Position numbers and translations under genes: made by a program. From contig JAILIM010000038.1 in NCBI GenBank assembly GCA_024695285.1, positions 1-28,095 of the forward strand: a DNA stretch of 28,095 nt, given 5' to 3'. The notes below the pieces were generated by a model. It was given only the letters and a program-made list of their open reading frames with translations. It did not search any database and was not told the origin of the DNA. Positions 16,191 through 22,620 of this stretch are shown here, in pieces. The DNA comes from Bacteroidales bacterium. GTDB lineage: Bacteria; Bacteroidota; Bacteroidia; Bacteroidales; UBA932. Positions within the stretch are counted from its first letter, which is position 1. Each line of letters starts with the position of its first letter.

Positions 16191-17594
16191 ATGAAAAAAC
16201 TGATACTCACGGCTATCGCCGTATTCGCTACCGGAGCTTTGCTCCAGATTTCCGCGCAGGAGCAGGAAGTCGCACAGGAAACCCTCCAGGCCCCTCAGGA
16301 GCCCGAGAAAGAAATTAAGACCGGCTGGTCCTTCGGTATCCTGCCCACCGCAACATATTCCGTCGACAACGGCTTCCAGGCCGGTGCCTTCGGTGACGTC
16401 TATTACTACGGCGACGGCAGCACCTATCCTGATCCCCTCCACAAAATCAGCTGGGAGGCTTCGTACTTCACCCATAGCCAGCGTTCCCGTTTCTACCTTG
16501 CCTACGACTCCAAGTACCTCATCCCCGGAATGCGTCTCAATGCATCCGCGACCTACGTCAACGATCCCCTCTACAGTTTCTGGGGCTACAACGGCGGCGC
16601 ATCCCTTGCCAACCTTCCCCAGCCCTACGACACCTACTGGACCAACAAGACCACGGATATCAACTACTTCGGCATGAGCCGCCAGATGCTGCGCATCCTC
16701 GCCAACGTGCAGGGCCGCATCACGGACCACCTCAACTGGGCTGCCGGAGTCAATTTCTGGAACTGGACTCTCGGCGACATGCGCGACACCGGCTACCCGA
16801 AGGAAGGCTCCAAGGAAAAATTCTACTACAACAAGGACAACACCCTCTTCAGGGATTACCAGAAGCTCGGGCTCATCAAAGACAACGAGAAGAACGGCGG
16901 CACCGCCCTCGAGCTCAATGCCGGCTTCGTGTTCGACACCCGCGACATCGAAGCTGCTCCCAACAGGGGCATCTGGGCCGAGGCCTACCTCAACGGCAAC
17001 GTGATCAACCAGCGTTACCTCAAAGCCTGCGTCTATTTCCGCCACTACATCGACATCCCCATTCACATTCCTGCAGGCGATCCCGTCTTTGCATACCGCC
17101 TCGCCTGGCAGCAGACCATCGCAGGAGAGACCCCCCTGTATATGATCCAGAACAATCCCCTGCTCGTGCAGCGCAACATGATTTCCGAAGGCTTCGGTTC
17201 TTCCAACACCATCCGCGGTCTGCGTGAGAACAGGATACTCGCCGAAGGTTTCGCCTGGGCCAACACCGAACTCCGCGTGAAGATCGTGAACTTCAAGCTC
17301 TTCAACCAGTTCTTCTACATTGCCGTCAATCCTTTCTTCGACGCAGGTATCATCACCAAGGCATACCGTGCAGCAGAACTCGAGAAGGCAAAGACACTGG
17401 TCGTCGACACCTATATGCCTCTCAGCCAGCTCTATGACTCTTCAAAGGTGGGCGATTTCGTCTACAGTGCAGGTGCAGGTCTCAAGATTGCGATGAACCA
17501 GAATTTCATCGTGTCCGTAGAACTTGCCAAGTGCTTCTACAAGCCTCTGGACGCAGGACTCTGGCTGGGAATCGGTATCAACTACCAGTTCTAA
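16191..17594 (+). CDS. BamA/TamA-family outer-membrane protein (surface antigen barrel)
   Basis: A 467-residue secreted protein with a signal peptide (about residues 1-23, ending ISAQ) and an acidic Gln/Glu-rich linker. A 16-stranded Omp85-type barrel follows: GWSFGILPTATYSVDNGFQAG opens it and the surface-antigen region includes NTIRGLRENRILAEGFAW, containing the conserved RG motif of the Omp85 lid loop (VRGY-like). It ends in a strand terminating in Phe (GIGINYQF). There is no room for POTRA domains, as in many Bacteroidales single-barrel members, so it is unlikely to be the essential BamA itself. A strong intrinsic terminator follows 28 bp later. Confidence 0.85.
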   Translation: MKKLILTAIAVFATGALLQISAQEQEVAQETLQAPQEPEKEIKTGWSFGILPTATYSVDNGFQAGAFGDVYYYGDGSTYPDPLHKISWEASYFTHSQRSRFYLAYDSKYLIPGMRLNASATYVNDPLYSFWGYNGGASLANLPQPYDTYWTNKTTDINYFGMSRQMLRILANVQGRITDHLNWAAGVNFWNWTLGDMRDTGYPKEGSKEKFYYNKDNTLFRDYQKLGLIKDNEKNGGTALELNAGFVFDTRDIEAAPNRGIWAEAYLNGNVINQRYLKACVYFRHYIDIPIHIPAGDPVFAYRLAWQQTIAGETPLYMIQNNPLLVQRNMISEGFGSSNTIRGLRENRILAEGFAWANTELRVKIVNFKLFNQFFYIAVNPFFDAGIITKAYRAAELEKAKTLVVDTYMPLSQLYDSSKVGDFVYSAGAGLKIAMNQNFIVSVELAKCFYKPLDAGLWLGIGINYQF

Positions 17595-17621
17595 ATCACC
17601 GTATTACTTCGGACCCATCAG

Positions 17622-17657
17622 AAAGAGGTCGACTAAAAAGAGTCGGCCTCTTTTTTT
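17622..17657 (+). terminator. Intrinsic terminator after the BamA-like gene
   Basis: A 13-bp stem, AAAGAGGTCGACT (17622-17634) paired with AGTCGGCCTCTTT (17641-17653) with one G-T pair, a 6-nt loop AAAAAG, and a run of seven T from 17651. This is a textbook rho-independent terminator. Confidence 0.9.
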
Positions 17658-17660
17658 GTT

Positions 17661-17887
17661 CGCCAGGCTCCACAGCGGGACTGGCTGCCGGTACGCCAGG
17701 CTCCACGTAACTGGCCGCCGGTCCCGGCCATGGGCCCTCCGCACCACCCCGGCCGCCACCGTGGGACCTTCCCCACCCTTTGCCGATCAGCTTCCAGGAC
17801 CTTCCCCGGCCATGGGCCCTCCGCACCACCCCGGCCGCCACCGTGGGACATTTCCCACCAAAACGGCATCCTGGTGCCTTGCTGTGC
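17661..17887. repeat. Direct-repeat mosaic upstream of the RAYT cassette
   Basis: Two kinds of direct repeat. First, CGCCAGGCTCCAC occurs at 17661-17673 and 17694-17706, each followed by a similar ACTGGCyGCCGGT segment (period 33, then 30 bp). Second, a perfect 44-bp repeat starting CCGGCCATGGGCCCTCCGCA lies at 17724-17767 and 17806-17849 (period 82 bp), each followed by a diverging TTCCCACC-type tail. The first copy runs into a GACCTTCCCC motif (17765-17774) and another lies at 17798-17807. No gene is evident here; frames through it are repeat-derived and Pro/Gly/Arg-rich. Confidence 0.8.
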
Positions 17888-17896
17888 CGAATCACT

Positions 17897-17950
17897 GGGG
17901 AAGGTCCGGTGTTGTTACGGGGAAGGTCCGGTGCCGTTACGGGGAAGGTC
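17897..17950 (+). repeat. 22-bp-spaced GGGGAAGGTC array
   Basis: GGGGAAGGTC occurs at 17897-17906, 17919-17928 and 17941-17950, exactly 22 bp apart. The first two units differ at only two of 22 positions (spacer CGGTGTTGTTAC vs CGGTGCCGTTAC). The third copy is the left arm of the left bookend. Confidence 0.9.
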
Positions 17951-18074
17951 ACTTTTGCTGGCGGGGATCTTCCCCGCCTAAACCGCCCTTGAGGCCACTG
18001 CACGCCTGTTTCCATGGGGAAGATACCGCACACTTTTTGTGACCTTCCCCAGTTGGGTTAAAGACCTTCCCCAA
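17941..18074. repeat. Left bookend repeat of the RAYT cassette
   Basis: An outer inverted repeat, GGGGAAGGTCAC (17941-17952) with GTGACCTTCCCC (18039-18050), encloses an inner one, ATCTTCCCC (17967-17975) with GGGGAAGAT (18016-18024). A second GACCTTCCCC lies at 18063-18072, 22 bp after the first. The block aligns gap-free with the right bookend at 19665-19798 (about 72% identity by hand over 140 bp, offset 1724 bp). Confidence 0.9.
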
Positions 18075-18136
18075 ATAGTTCCGTCTCAAGGCGGACATTA
18101 TCCGCGAACCGTTGCAATTAATTATGAAATTATCCG

Positions 18137-18154
18137 TTGCAAAATTTTTTGCAA
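18137..18154. repeat. AT-rich palindrome upstream of the HTH gene
   Basis: TTGCAAAA TT TTTTGCAA is a perfect 8-bp inverted repeat in the A/T-rich 100 bp before the HTH gene. A direct GTTGCAA copy lies at 18111-18117. It may be an operator for the double-HTH protein or part of the promoter region; no exact TAnnTTTG box was found there. Confidence 0.5.
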
Positions 18155-18217
18155 TGCTTTTTGTTGTTATATTGCGGCCGTTTTTAAACAATTGTTGAAC
18201 TTCAAAAATGTTTTGTT

Positions 18218-18613
18218 ATGAGCTTAAACAGAAAAACATGCTTTCTTCCCCAGGATCAATTCGACAAGATCAAAAGCCAGTACGCCAAATTTAATGATCC
18301 GTGGCAAGTTGATGAAATTGAGGAACTTAAGTCTATGAGCGCCGACGGCGTCCCATTGAATGAAATCTCTACACAGCTGCAACGTACGGCCAGCTCAATC
18401 CGGATGAAACTAAAGTCCCTTGGCCTGTACACACCTCGTGATGTGCCTCGCCCCTGGACGCCTGAAGACGAGTCGGAACTGATAAAAATGTACAGTGACG
18501 GCGCCCCGTTTCAGGAAATTGCTTCACATTTCGACCGCACTGAAAAGGCCGTCATCTCCAGGCTGGTTAAGCTCAGGATGGATTTGTTCAACAATCAACC
18601 TCCGGCACTATGA
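18218..18613 (+). CDS. Double SANT/Myb-like helix-turn-helix protein, RAYT partner
   Basis: A 131-residue DNA-binding protein. It consists of two homologous helix-turn-helix units: about 29-71 (ELKSMSADGVPLNEISTQLQ then RTASSIRMKLKSLGL) and about 82-124 (WTPEDESELIKMYSDGAPFQ then EIASHFDRTEKAVISRLVKL). The WTPEDE opening and three-helix spacing fit SANT/Myb- or GcrA-like domains; the duplicated unit suggests binding to paired or repeated sites. There is no catalytic domain. The stop overlaps the start of a 13-codon ORF (TATGA) which in turn overlaps the transposase start, so expression is probably coupled to the RAYT. I infer, without proof, that it binds the GACCTTCCCC repeats around the cassette or the palindrome upstream of itself. 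Confidence 0.75.
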   Translation: MSLNRKTCFLPQDQFDKIKSQYAKFNDPWQVDEIEELKSMSADGVPLNEISTQLQRTASSIRMKLKSLGLYTPRDVPRPWTPEDESELIKMYSDGAPFQEIASHFDRTEKAVISRLVKLRMDLFNNQPPAL

Positions 18614-18651
18614 AAAAGATTCTTGTAGTTCCCGGCAAAGCCACTTGCTGA
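18610..18651 (+). CDS. Possible 13-residue linking ORF between HTH and RAYT genes
   Basis: An ATG overlapping the HTH stop opens MKKILVVPGKATC, whose TGA overlaps the RAYT start (TGATG, 18649-18653). The frame differs from both neighbours. It may be a coupling device that hands ribosomes from the first gene to the second. No ribosome-profiling evidence is possible here, and the ORF may be chance. Confidence 0.3.
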   Translation: MKKILVVPGKATC

Positions 18652-19571
18652 TGCAAAGGATCGTTCGCCGTCAGTTGCCTGATGGGAGCTGGCGGCAGGT
18701 TTTTCCGTTCCATGTGAGCCTGGAAGGGCTTCAGACTGCTGTGCTGTGCCGTGATGATGTGGATTACGATGCAGCGGTGAAAATATTGTGCGTGTGCGCA
18801 AAAAGGGTGAATGTGATTGTCATCATTTATGCTGTGGTTTCCAACCATTGCCACGTAGCCGTCCTGGCAGGTTCACAAGTTCTGGCATACAATTATGGGC
18901 TTGAGGTAAAACGCATGCTCTCAATGCATTATAGCTTCCGGTACGGCAAAACCCGGGTGATGAGAAGCGTTGATGTCCAGGCTATCCCTTTGGATAACGA
19001 CGGATATGTAAGGAATGCTCTTGCATACATACCGAGGAACGCCCTTGACAACGGCTGCAACATCAATGAGTATGAGTGGTCCGGTTTTCGGGCCATGTTT
19101 TCCGCGAAGCCAGTTTCAGGACGTCCGGTGGCATCTTTGACTAAGCGTGAGGTTGAATCCATAATGCACACGGGAGATAAACTTGCCGGAGTCAGGTGGC
19201 TTCTTGACGATGACGGGAGATTAATCCCGGGAAGCTGGTGTGACCATCAATATCTGGAGCAGGCATTTGAAAATGATCCGGCATATTTTCTCCGGACTAT
19301 TGGAGGAGTCAATCCGGCACAGATGCATGAACTGCTCATAGAGAATCCCAGAATCAGGATGCCCGATGCGGAATTTGTGAAATACGCCAATGAAGCTTGC
19401 CAGAAATGGTATAAACAGGATATCATGGCCTTATCGGTTGACAAAAAACTACGGCTTGCATCCTTTTTGTTTCGAACCACCAGAACGTCTGTCCCTCAGT
19501 TGTCAAGAGCTCTTGGCCTGCCGCGGGAGAAAACTGCTGCAGCCATTGGAAAGAAATACCAAGCAGAATAA
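18651..19571 (+). CDS. REP-associated tyrosine transposase (Y1 / RAYT family)
   Basis: A 306-residue single-strand DNA transposase-like protein of the IS200/IS605-related RAYT group. The metal-binding HUH motif is in VVSNHCHVAVL (H66 and H68), preceded by the family's N-terminal segment (RQVFPFHVSLEGLQTAVLCR). The candidate catalytic Tyr is Y126 in LAYIPRNAL, matching the Y-I-x-x-N-P segment of RAYTs, and is followed by EYEWSGFRAMF (the usual YPWSSY-like motif). A C-terminal helical part (VPQLSRALGLPREKTAAAIG) looks like a helix-turn-helix. The ATG at 18651 is chosen because upstream codons overlap the HTH gene in another frame. These enzymes cut REP hairpins; the flanking bookend repeats are the likely substrate. 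Confidence 0.82.
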   Translation: MQRIVRRQLPDGSWRQVFPFHVSLEGLQTAVLCRDDVDYDAAVKILCVCAKRVNVIVIIYAVVSNHCHVAVLAGSQVLAYNYGLEVKRMLSMHYSFRYGKTRVMRSVDVQAIPLDNDGYVRNALAYIPRNALDNGCNINEYEWSGFRAMFSAKPVSGRPVASLTKREVESIMHTGDKLAGVRWLLDDDGRLIPGSWCDHQYLEQAFENDPAYFLRTIGGVNPAQMHELLIENPRIRMPDAEFVKYANEACQKWYKQDIMALSVDKKLRLASFLFRTTRTSVPQLSRALGLPREKTAAAIGKKYQAE

Positions 19572-19664
19572 GCTTCCGGGGCTGAATGACAGCAAGGAAA
19601 AGACGCAGGTGGCAGGAAACAAAACGTTTGCAATGTCATTCCGGCAAATGATAGGAGACTGGTT

Positions 19665-19798
19665 GGGGAAGGTCACTTTTTCCATGGGGAATCTTCCCCA
19701 GCAATTCTGCTGCTGAGGCCAGTGAGGGCCACGTTTCAAGGGGAAGATACAGCTCATTTTTTGAGACCTTCCCCAAAAGTGCCATTGACCTTCCCCAA
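19665..19798. repeat. Right bookend repeat of the RAYT cassette
   Basis: An outer inverted repeat, GGGGAAGGTC (19665-19674) with GACCTTCCCC (19765-19774), encloses an inner one, ATCTTCCCC (19691-19699) with GGGGAAGAT (19740-19748). A second GACCTTCCCC lies at 19787-19796, 22 bp further on. All motif positions equal those of the left bookend plus 1724 bp. The remaining intergenic sequence (19572-19664 and 19799-19908) holds no recognisable gene. Confidence 0.9.
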
Positions 19799-19908
19799 AT
19801 TGGGCAGACCTTAGAGGGAGTCGCCGAAGTCGCCCCTCAGCACCCCGTCAAAAAAAAATCTTTAAAAAATAGTATGTCCCACGCGCGTACATGCAAGTTT
19901 TTAAGTCT

Positions 19909-21330
19909 CTAAATTACCTGCTGCTTGCGTTTCCAGTTCAGTACCGGGAGCAGGAAGGAAATCACGGCTGCGGCGAGCCAGAACCAGCTGACGTAGGTGA
20001 AGTCGTGGACCTGAGCGCCGGCAGCGTTGGTGACGATGTTGTTGTCCAGCAGGAGGCCGGAGACAACATTCTGGAGGCCGGCGGCTGCATAGGATGCCAT
20101 ACCCACGATGCCGAGTGCCGCGCCGGTCGCCTGCCTGGGCACCAGGTCGATTGCCATGAGTCCGCCGATGAAGGCTATCAGCACACCGATGGCGATGCCG
20201 AAGAGCACCATGGCAAGGATGTTGAGCCACTTGGCGGGGCCGCCGAAGAGGAATATCGCCAGCGCAATCGCCTCAAGGATACCGGCCACGAAAGCGGGAT
20301 ACTTGCGGTCACCCTTGAACACCACATCCGAAAGCCATCCGCCACACACGGTGCCGATGATACCGAAAATCGGGTTGATACCGATTATGGCAGCCGCTCC
20401 GGCAAGGTCGTATCCCTTAGTTTCCTGCAGGAAGATTGTGCCCCATTCGTTGATGGCATAGCGGCTCATATACATGAACGCGCTGGAAAGGGCAAGGATC
20501 CACACGCCGGGGTTCTTGATCACTGCTTTCTGCATGCGCTTGGTTTCAGCACGCTGCGCGACCTTTGCGTCTGCTGCACTCTTCAGCATCTCGGCATGCT
20601 TACCGTCGTACTCCTCCTGACTCATCTCGCCGGAAAGCACCTCGATCGGGGGAAGGCCCTTGCTCTCTGTGCTGTCGTGGAGCCAGAGGAGGATGAGCAC
20701 TATGCCGAGGACGCCGGCAAGCGCAGCTCCGAAGAAGCCCCACTTCCACCCTGCGGCAGCGACGAGGCTGCCCACGAAGATGAAGGAAAGGCCCTCGCCG
20801 ATGTTATGCGAGGCACTGAAGAAGCCATAGTATGTACCACGGACCTTGAGCGGGAACCAGCGGGTCAGGGAAATGATTGCGGGCGGGGCTCCCATCGACT
20901 GGGCCCATCCGTTGATGGCCCAGAAAATGGCGAAGCAGATAAACAGGGCCGCTGAAGGAAGCGCACCGTTGAGGGCCGTCACGCCAAGGATTCCCATGAT
21001 GAAGTTCATCGCCACGGAAACGATAAGGCCGGTTGCCATGAACCTTTTGACGTTGGAGCCGTCGGCAAGGAATCCATTGACCAATTTTCCTGCAGCATAT
21101 GCCCAGTAAAGGCATGCGCCGATGACACCCAACTGGGTGGCTGTCAGGAGCCCGGAATCAATGAGTGGCTGCTTCATGACGCCCATAGAGAGGCGGCACA
21201 CATAATAAAGCGCGTAGCCGAGGGTGGCAGTGATGAAGGTCTGCATCCTCTGGCGCTTGTATGTACTCTGCACCTTATCTGCGGGAACCTTGTTCTCCGC
21301 CGGCTGGCTCATCTTTAAGAAATCAAGCAT
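19909..21330 (-). CDS. MFS transporter, organophosphate:phosphate antiporter (OPA) family
   Basis: A 473-residue inner-membrane protein with 12 predicted helices and the OPA-type layout of GlpT/UhpT/UhpC: an early YALYYVCRLSMGVMKQPLID segment (helix 1 with the family's YxxxRxN-like region) and FWAINGWAQSMGAPPAIISL with the WxQxxG-type motif between helices 3 and 5. A long central loop (about 215-265) is rich in Glu and Lys. Members exchange glycerol-3-phosphate, hexose phosphates or phosphoglycerate for phosphate; which one is not decidable here. ATG 21330 is chosen over ATG 21312 because the -7 box TATATTTG at 21362-21355 lies 24 bp upstream of it. It is convergent with the RAYT cassette. 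Confidence 0.87.
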   Translation of the reverse strand: MLDFLKMSQPAENKVPADKVQSTYKRQRMQTFITATLGYALYYVCRLSMGVMKQPLIDSGLLTATQLGVIGACLYWAYAAGKLVNGFLADGSNVKRFMATGLIVSVAMNFIMGILGVTALNGALPSAALFICFAIFWAINGWAQSMGAPPAIISLTRWFPLKVRGTYYGFFSASHNIGEGLSFIFVGSLVAAAGWKWGFFGAALAGVLGIVLILLWLHDSTESKGLPPIEVLSGEMSQEEYDGKHAEMLKSAADAKVAQRAETKRMQKAVIKNPGVWILALSSAFMYMSRYAINEWGTIFLQETKGYDLAGAAAIIGINPIFGIIGTVCGGWLSDVVFKGDRKYPAFVAGILEAIALAIFLFGGPAKWLNILAMVLFGIAIGVLIAFIGGLMAIDLVPRQATGAALGIVGMASYAAAGLQNVVSGLLLDNNIVTNAAGAQVHDFTYVSWFWLAAAVISFLLPVLNWKRKQQVI

Positions 21331-21354
21331 GGAGTATAAAAAAGTTTCGAATTA

Positions 21355-21362
21355 CAAATATA
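21355..21362 (-). promoter_or_regulatory. -7 box of the OPA transporter gene
   Basis: TATATTTG on the minus strand matches TAnnTTTG exactly, 24 bp before the ATG at 21330. It lies between the transporter and the end of the DUF389 gene, so the transporter is probably transcribed on its own. Confidence 0.55.
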
Positions 21363-21365
21363 ATA

Positions 21366-22499
21366 TTATTTAACAAGAAGTGTGTCCAGTCCAAGCTGAT
21401 GGTACAGCGAGAGTTTGGCATTCAGTATGGCAATGGAATCCCGGAGCGCCTGGATCTGCATGTCGGAGTGTTCCAGGATGCTCTTGATGATTTCCGAATC
21501 GGAGGTCTCCTCCCGCTGCGTCGACGCCTCGTCGCGTATGATCACCTGCTCGCGGAACAGGCCATGCTCGGCGGCGGAAGTGTAGATACGCTCCCGCTCC
21601 TCCCCGGTCAGCTGCTCACCTGCAAGGTAGACCGTGACGGTGGATGGATCTGAAGACGTGCTGACTTCGTAGTCATAAATGAATCCCTTGCCTATGGATT
21701 TGTTGTCCTCGACGAAGCGGGATGCGTGGATCTTGAAATTGCTGTCCCTGACGATGTCTATTGCGGAAAAGACGCTGGGCACTATCATGAGCAGCAAGAC
21801 CAGGGCTACTGCCCTGCCGGTCAGCTTGCTCCGCTGGCCCTGATCGGCGCTGACAGCCGGATATCCGAGGTATTTGACGCCGATGAAGGTCGCCAGGGCG
21901 ATGAAGACGCTGTTGATGAGGAAAAGATACGCCGCGCCGAGAATGTAGTTCAGCTTGAGCACGGAAATGCCGTAGCCTATCGTGCAGAGCGGGGGCATGA
22001 GCGCGGTCGCGATGGCGACACCGGAAAGCACGGTGCCGCGCTCCTTGCGGGAGTTCTCAAGTATGCCGGCAAAACCGCCGAAAAGCGCTATGAGCACGTC
22101 ATATACGGTGGGATTCGTCCTGGCCAGCAGCTCGGTAGGATGCTCCATGTTCAGGGGGCTCAGCAGGAAATAGACTGCGGACGCCAGGATGCTTACCGCC
22201 ACCATAACGCCGAAATTGCGGAGCGACTCCCGCAGCAGATGGCGGTCATAGACGCCGAGGCTGAAGCCGAAGCCGAGGATAGGACCCATGACCGGGGAAA
22301 TGAGCATGGCGCCGATTATCACCGGGATGGAGTTGACATTGAGGCCTATTGAGGCTATGATTATAGCGCAGACAAGAATGAACACATTCGGCCCGCGGAA
22401 ATAGATGTTCTTGCGTATTGATGCGCCGGCCCCCTCCAGGTCCATGAACTCGGACATGTTGAGGAGCGAGCGCAGGAATGATGACGCCTTGTTAGCCAT
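21366..22499 (-). CDS. DUF389 / TIGR00341 family membrane protein
   Basis: A 377-residue integral membrane protein of the DUF389 family (TIGR00341). The characteristic core is GPNVFILVCAIIIASIGLNV followed by IPVIIGAMLISPVMGPILG, then several more helices including GVAIATALMPPLCTIGYG. The C-terminal 130 residues are soluble and mixed alpha/beta. Function is not established; some relatives are described as putative hydrophobic or transporter-like proteins. I choose ATG 22499 (MANKASSFL) because the open frame to 22556 overlaps the promoter region of the divergent pyrG side. Confidence 0.85.
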   Translation of the reverse strand: MANKASSFLRSLLNMSEFMDLEGAGASIRKNIYFRGPNVFILVCAIIIASIGLNVNSIPVIIGAMLISPVMGPILGFGFSLGVYDRHLLRESLRNFGVMVAVSILASAVYFLLSPLNMEHPTELLARTNPTVYDVLIALFGGFAGILENSRKERGTVLSGVAIATALMPPLCTIGYGISVLKLNYILGAAYLFLINSVFIALATFIGVKYLGYPAVSADQGQRSKLTGRAVALVLLLMIVPSVFSAIDIVRDSNFKIHASRFVEDNKSIGKGFIYDYEVSTSSDPSTVTVYLAGEQLTGEERERIYTSAAEHGLFREQVIIRDEASTQREETSDSEIIKSILEHSDMQIQALRDSIAILNAKLSLYHQLGLDTLLVK

Positions 22500-22510
22500 A
22501 CGTAGTCTTT

Positions 22511-22548
22511 TATCTTGCCAAGATAGTGATTTGGCGACAAAAAACAAA
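22511..22548 (-). promoter_or_regulatory. Promoter of the DUF389 gene with overlapping 15-bp palindrome
   Basis: On the minus strand TTTG (22548-22545), a 19-bp spacer and TATCTTGG (22525-22518, one mismatch to TAnnTTTG) form a plausible promoter 18 bp before ATG 22499. TATCTTGCCAAGATA (22511-22525) is a perfect palindrome that includes the -7 box, so a repressor bound there would block the start site. Confidence 0.5.
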
Positions 22549-22583
22549 ATAAGCATTTATCGGGAGAATCCCGGAAAAATGAT

Positions 22584-22591
22584 TAAATTTG
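22584..22591 (+). promoter_or_regulatory. -7 box of pyrG
   Basis: TAAATTTG matches TAnnTTTG exactly, 29 bp before the ATG at 22621. A small inverted repeat, CGGGA GAA TCCCG (22561-22573), lies just upstream, where the -33 region would be; no good TTTG is seen there. Confidence 0.55.
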
Positions 22592-22620
22592 TATCCCGTT
22601 ATAAAATAATCGTTTGAGCG

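Larger units (their letters stand above)
17897..19796 (+). mobile_element. Bookended RAYT cassette (two genes between homologous repeat blocks)
   Basis: The unit consists of a left block of 22-bp-spaced GGGGAAGGTC motifs and nested inverted repeats, a double-HTH gene, a REP-associated Y1 transposase gene and a right block homologous to the left one. REP-associated transposases are normally single genes flanked by REP palindromes they process; the same logic is seen here with a much larger repeat block and an added DNA-binding gene. No target-site duplication can be assigned. Confidence 0.7.

Noticed and set aside
17897..17950. CRISPR array from the 22-bp-spaced repeats
   Set aside because: Repeat core is only 10 bp, spacers are 12 bp and nearly identical to each other, and no cas gene is nearby.
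17596..18033. Open frames of 70-170 codons through the repeat-rich region
   Set aside because: They translate the GC-rich direct repeats (Pro/Gly/Arg-rich) on both strands and have no promoter or family likeness.
22557..22620. pyrG attenuator or riboswitch in the leader
   Set aside because: The only hairpin (22561-22573) is upstream of the -7 box and so would not be in the transcript; there is no initial G-run.
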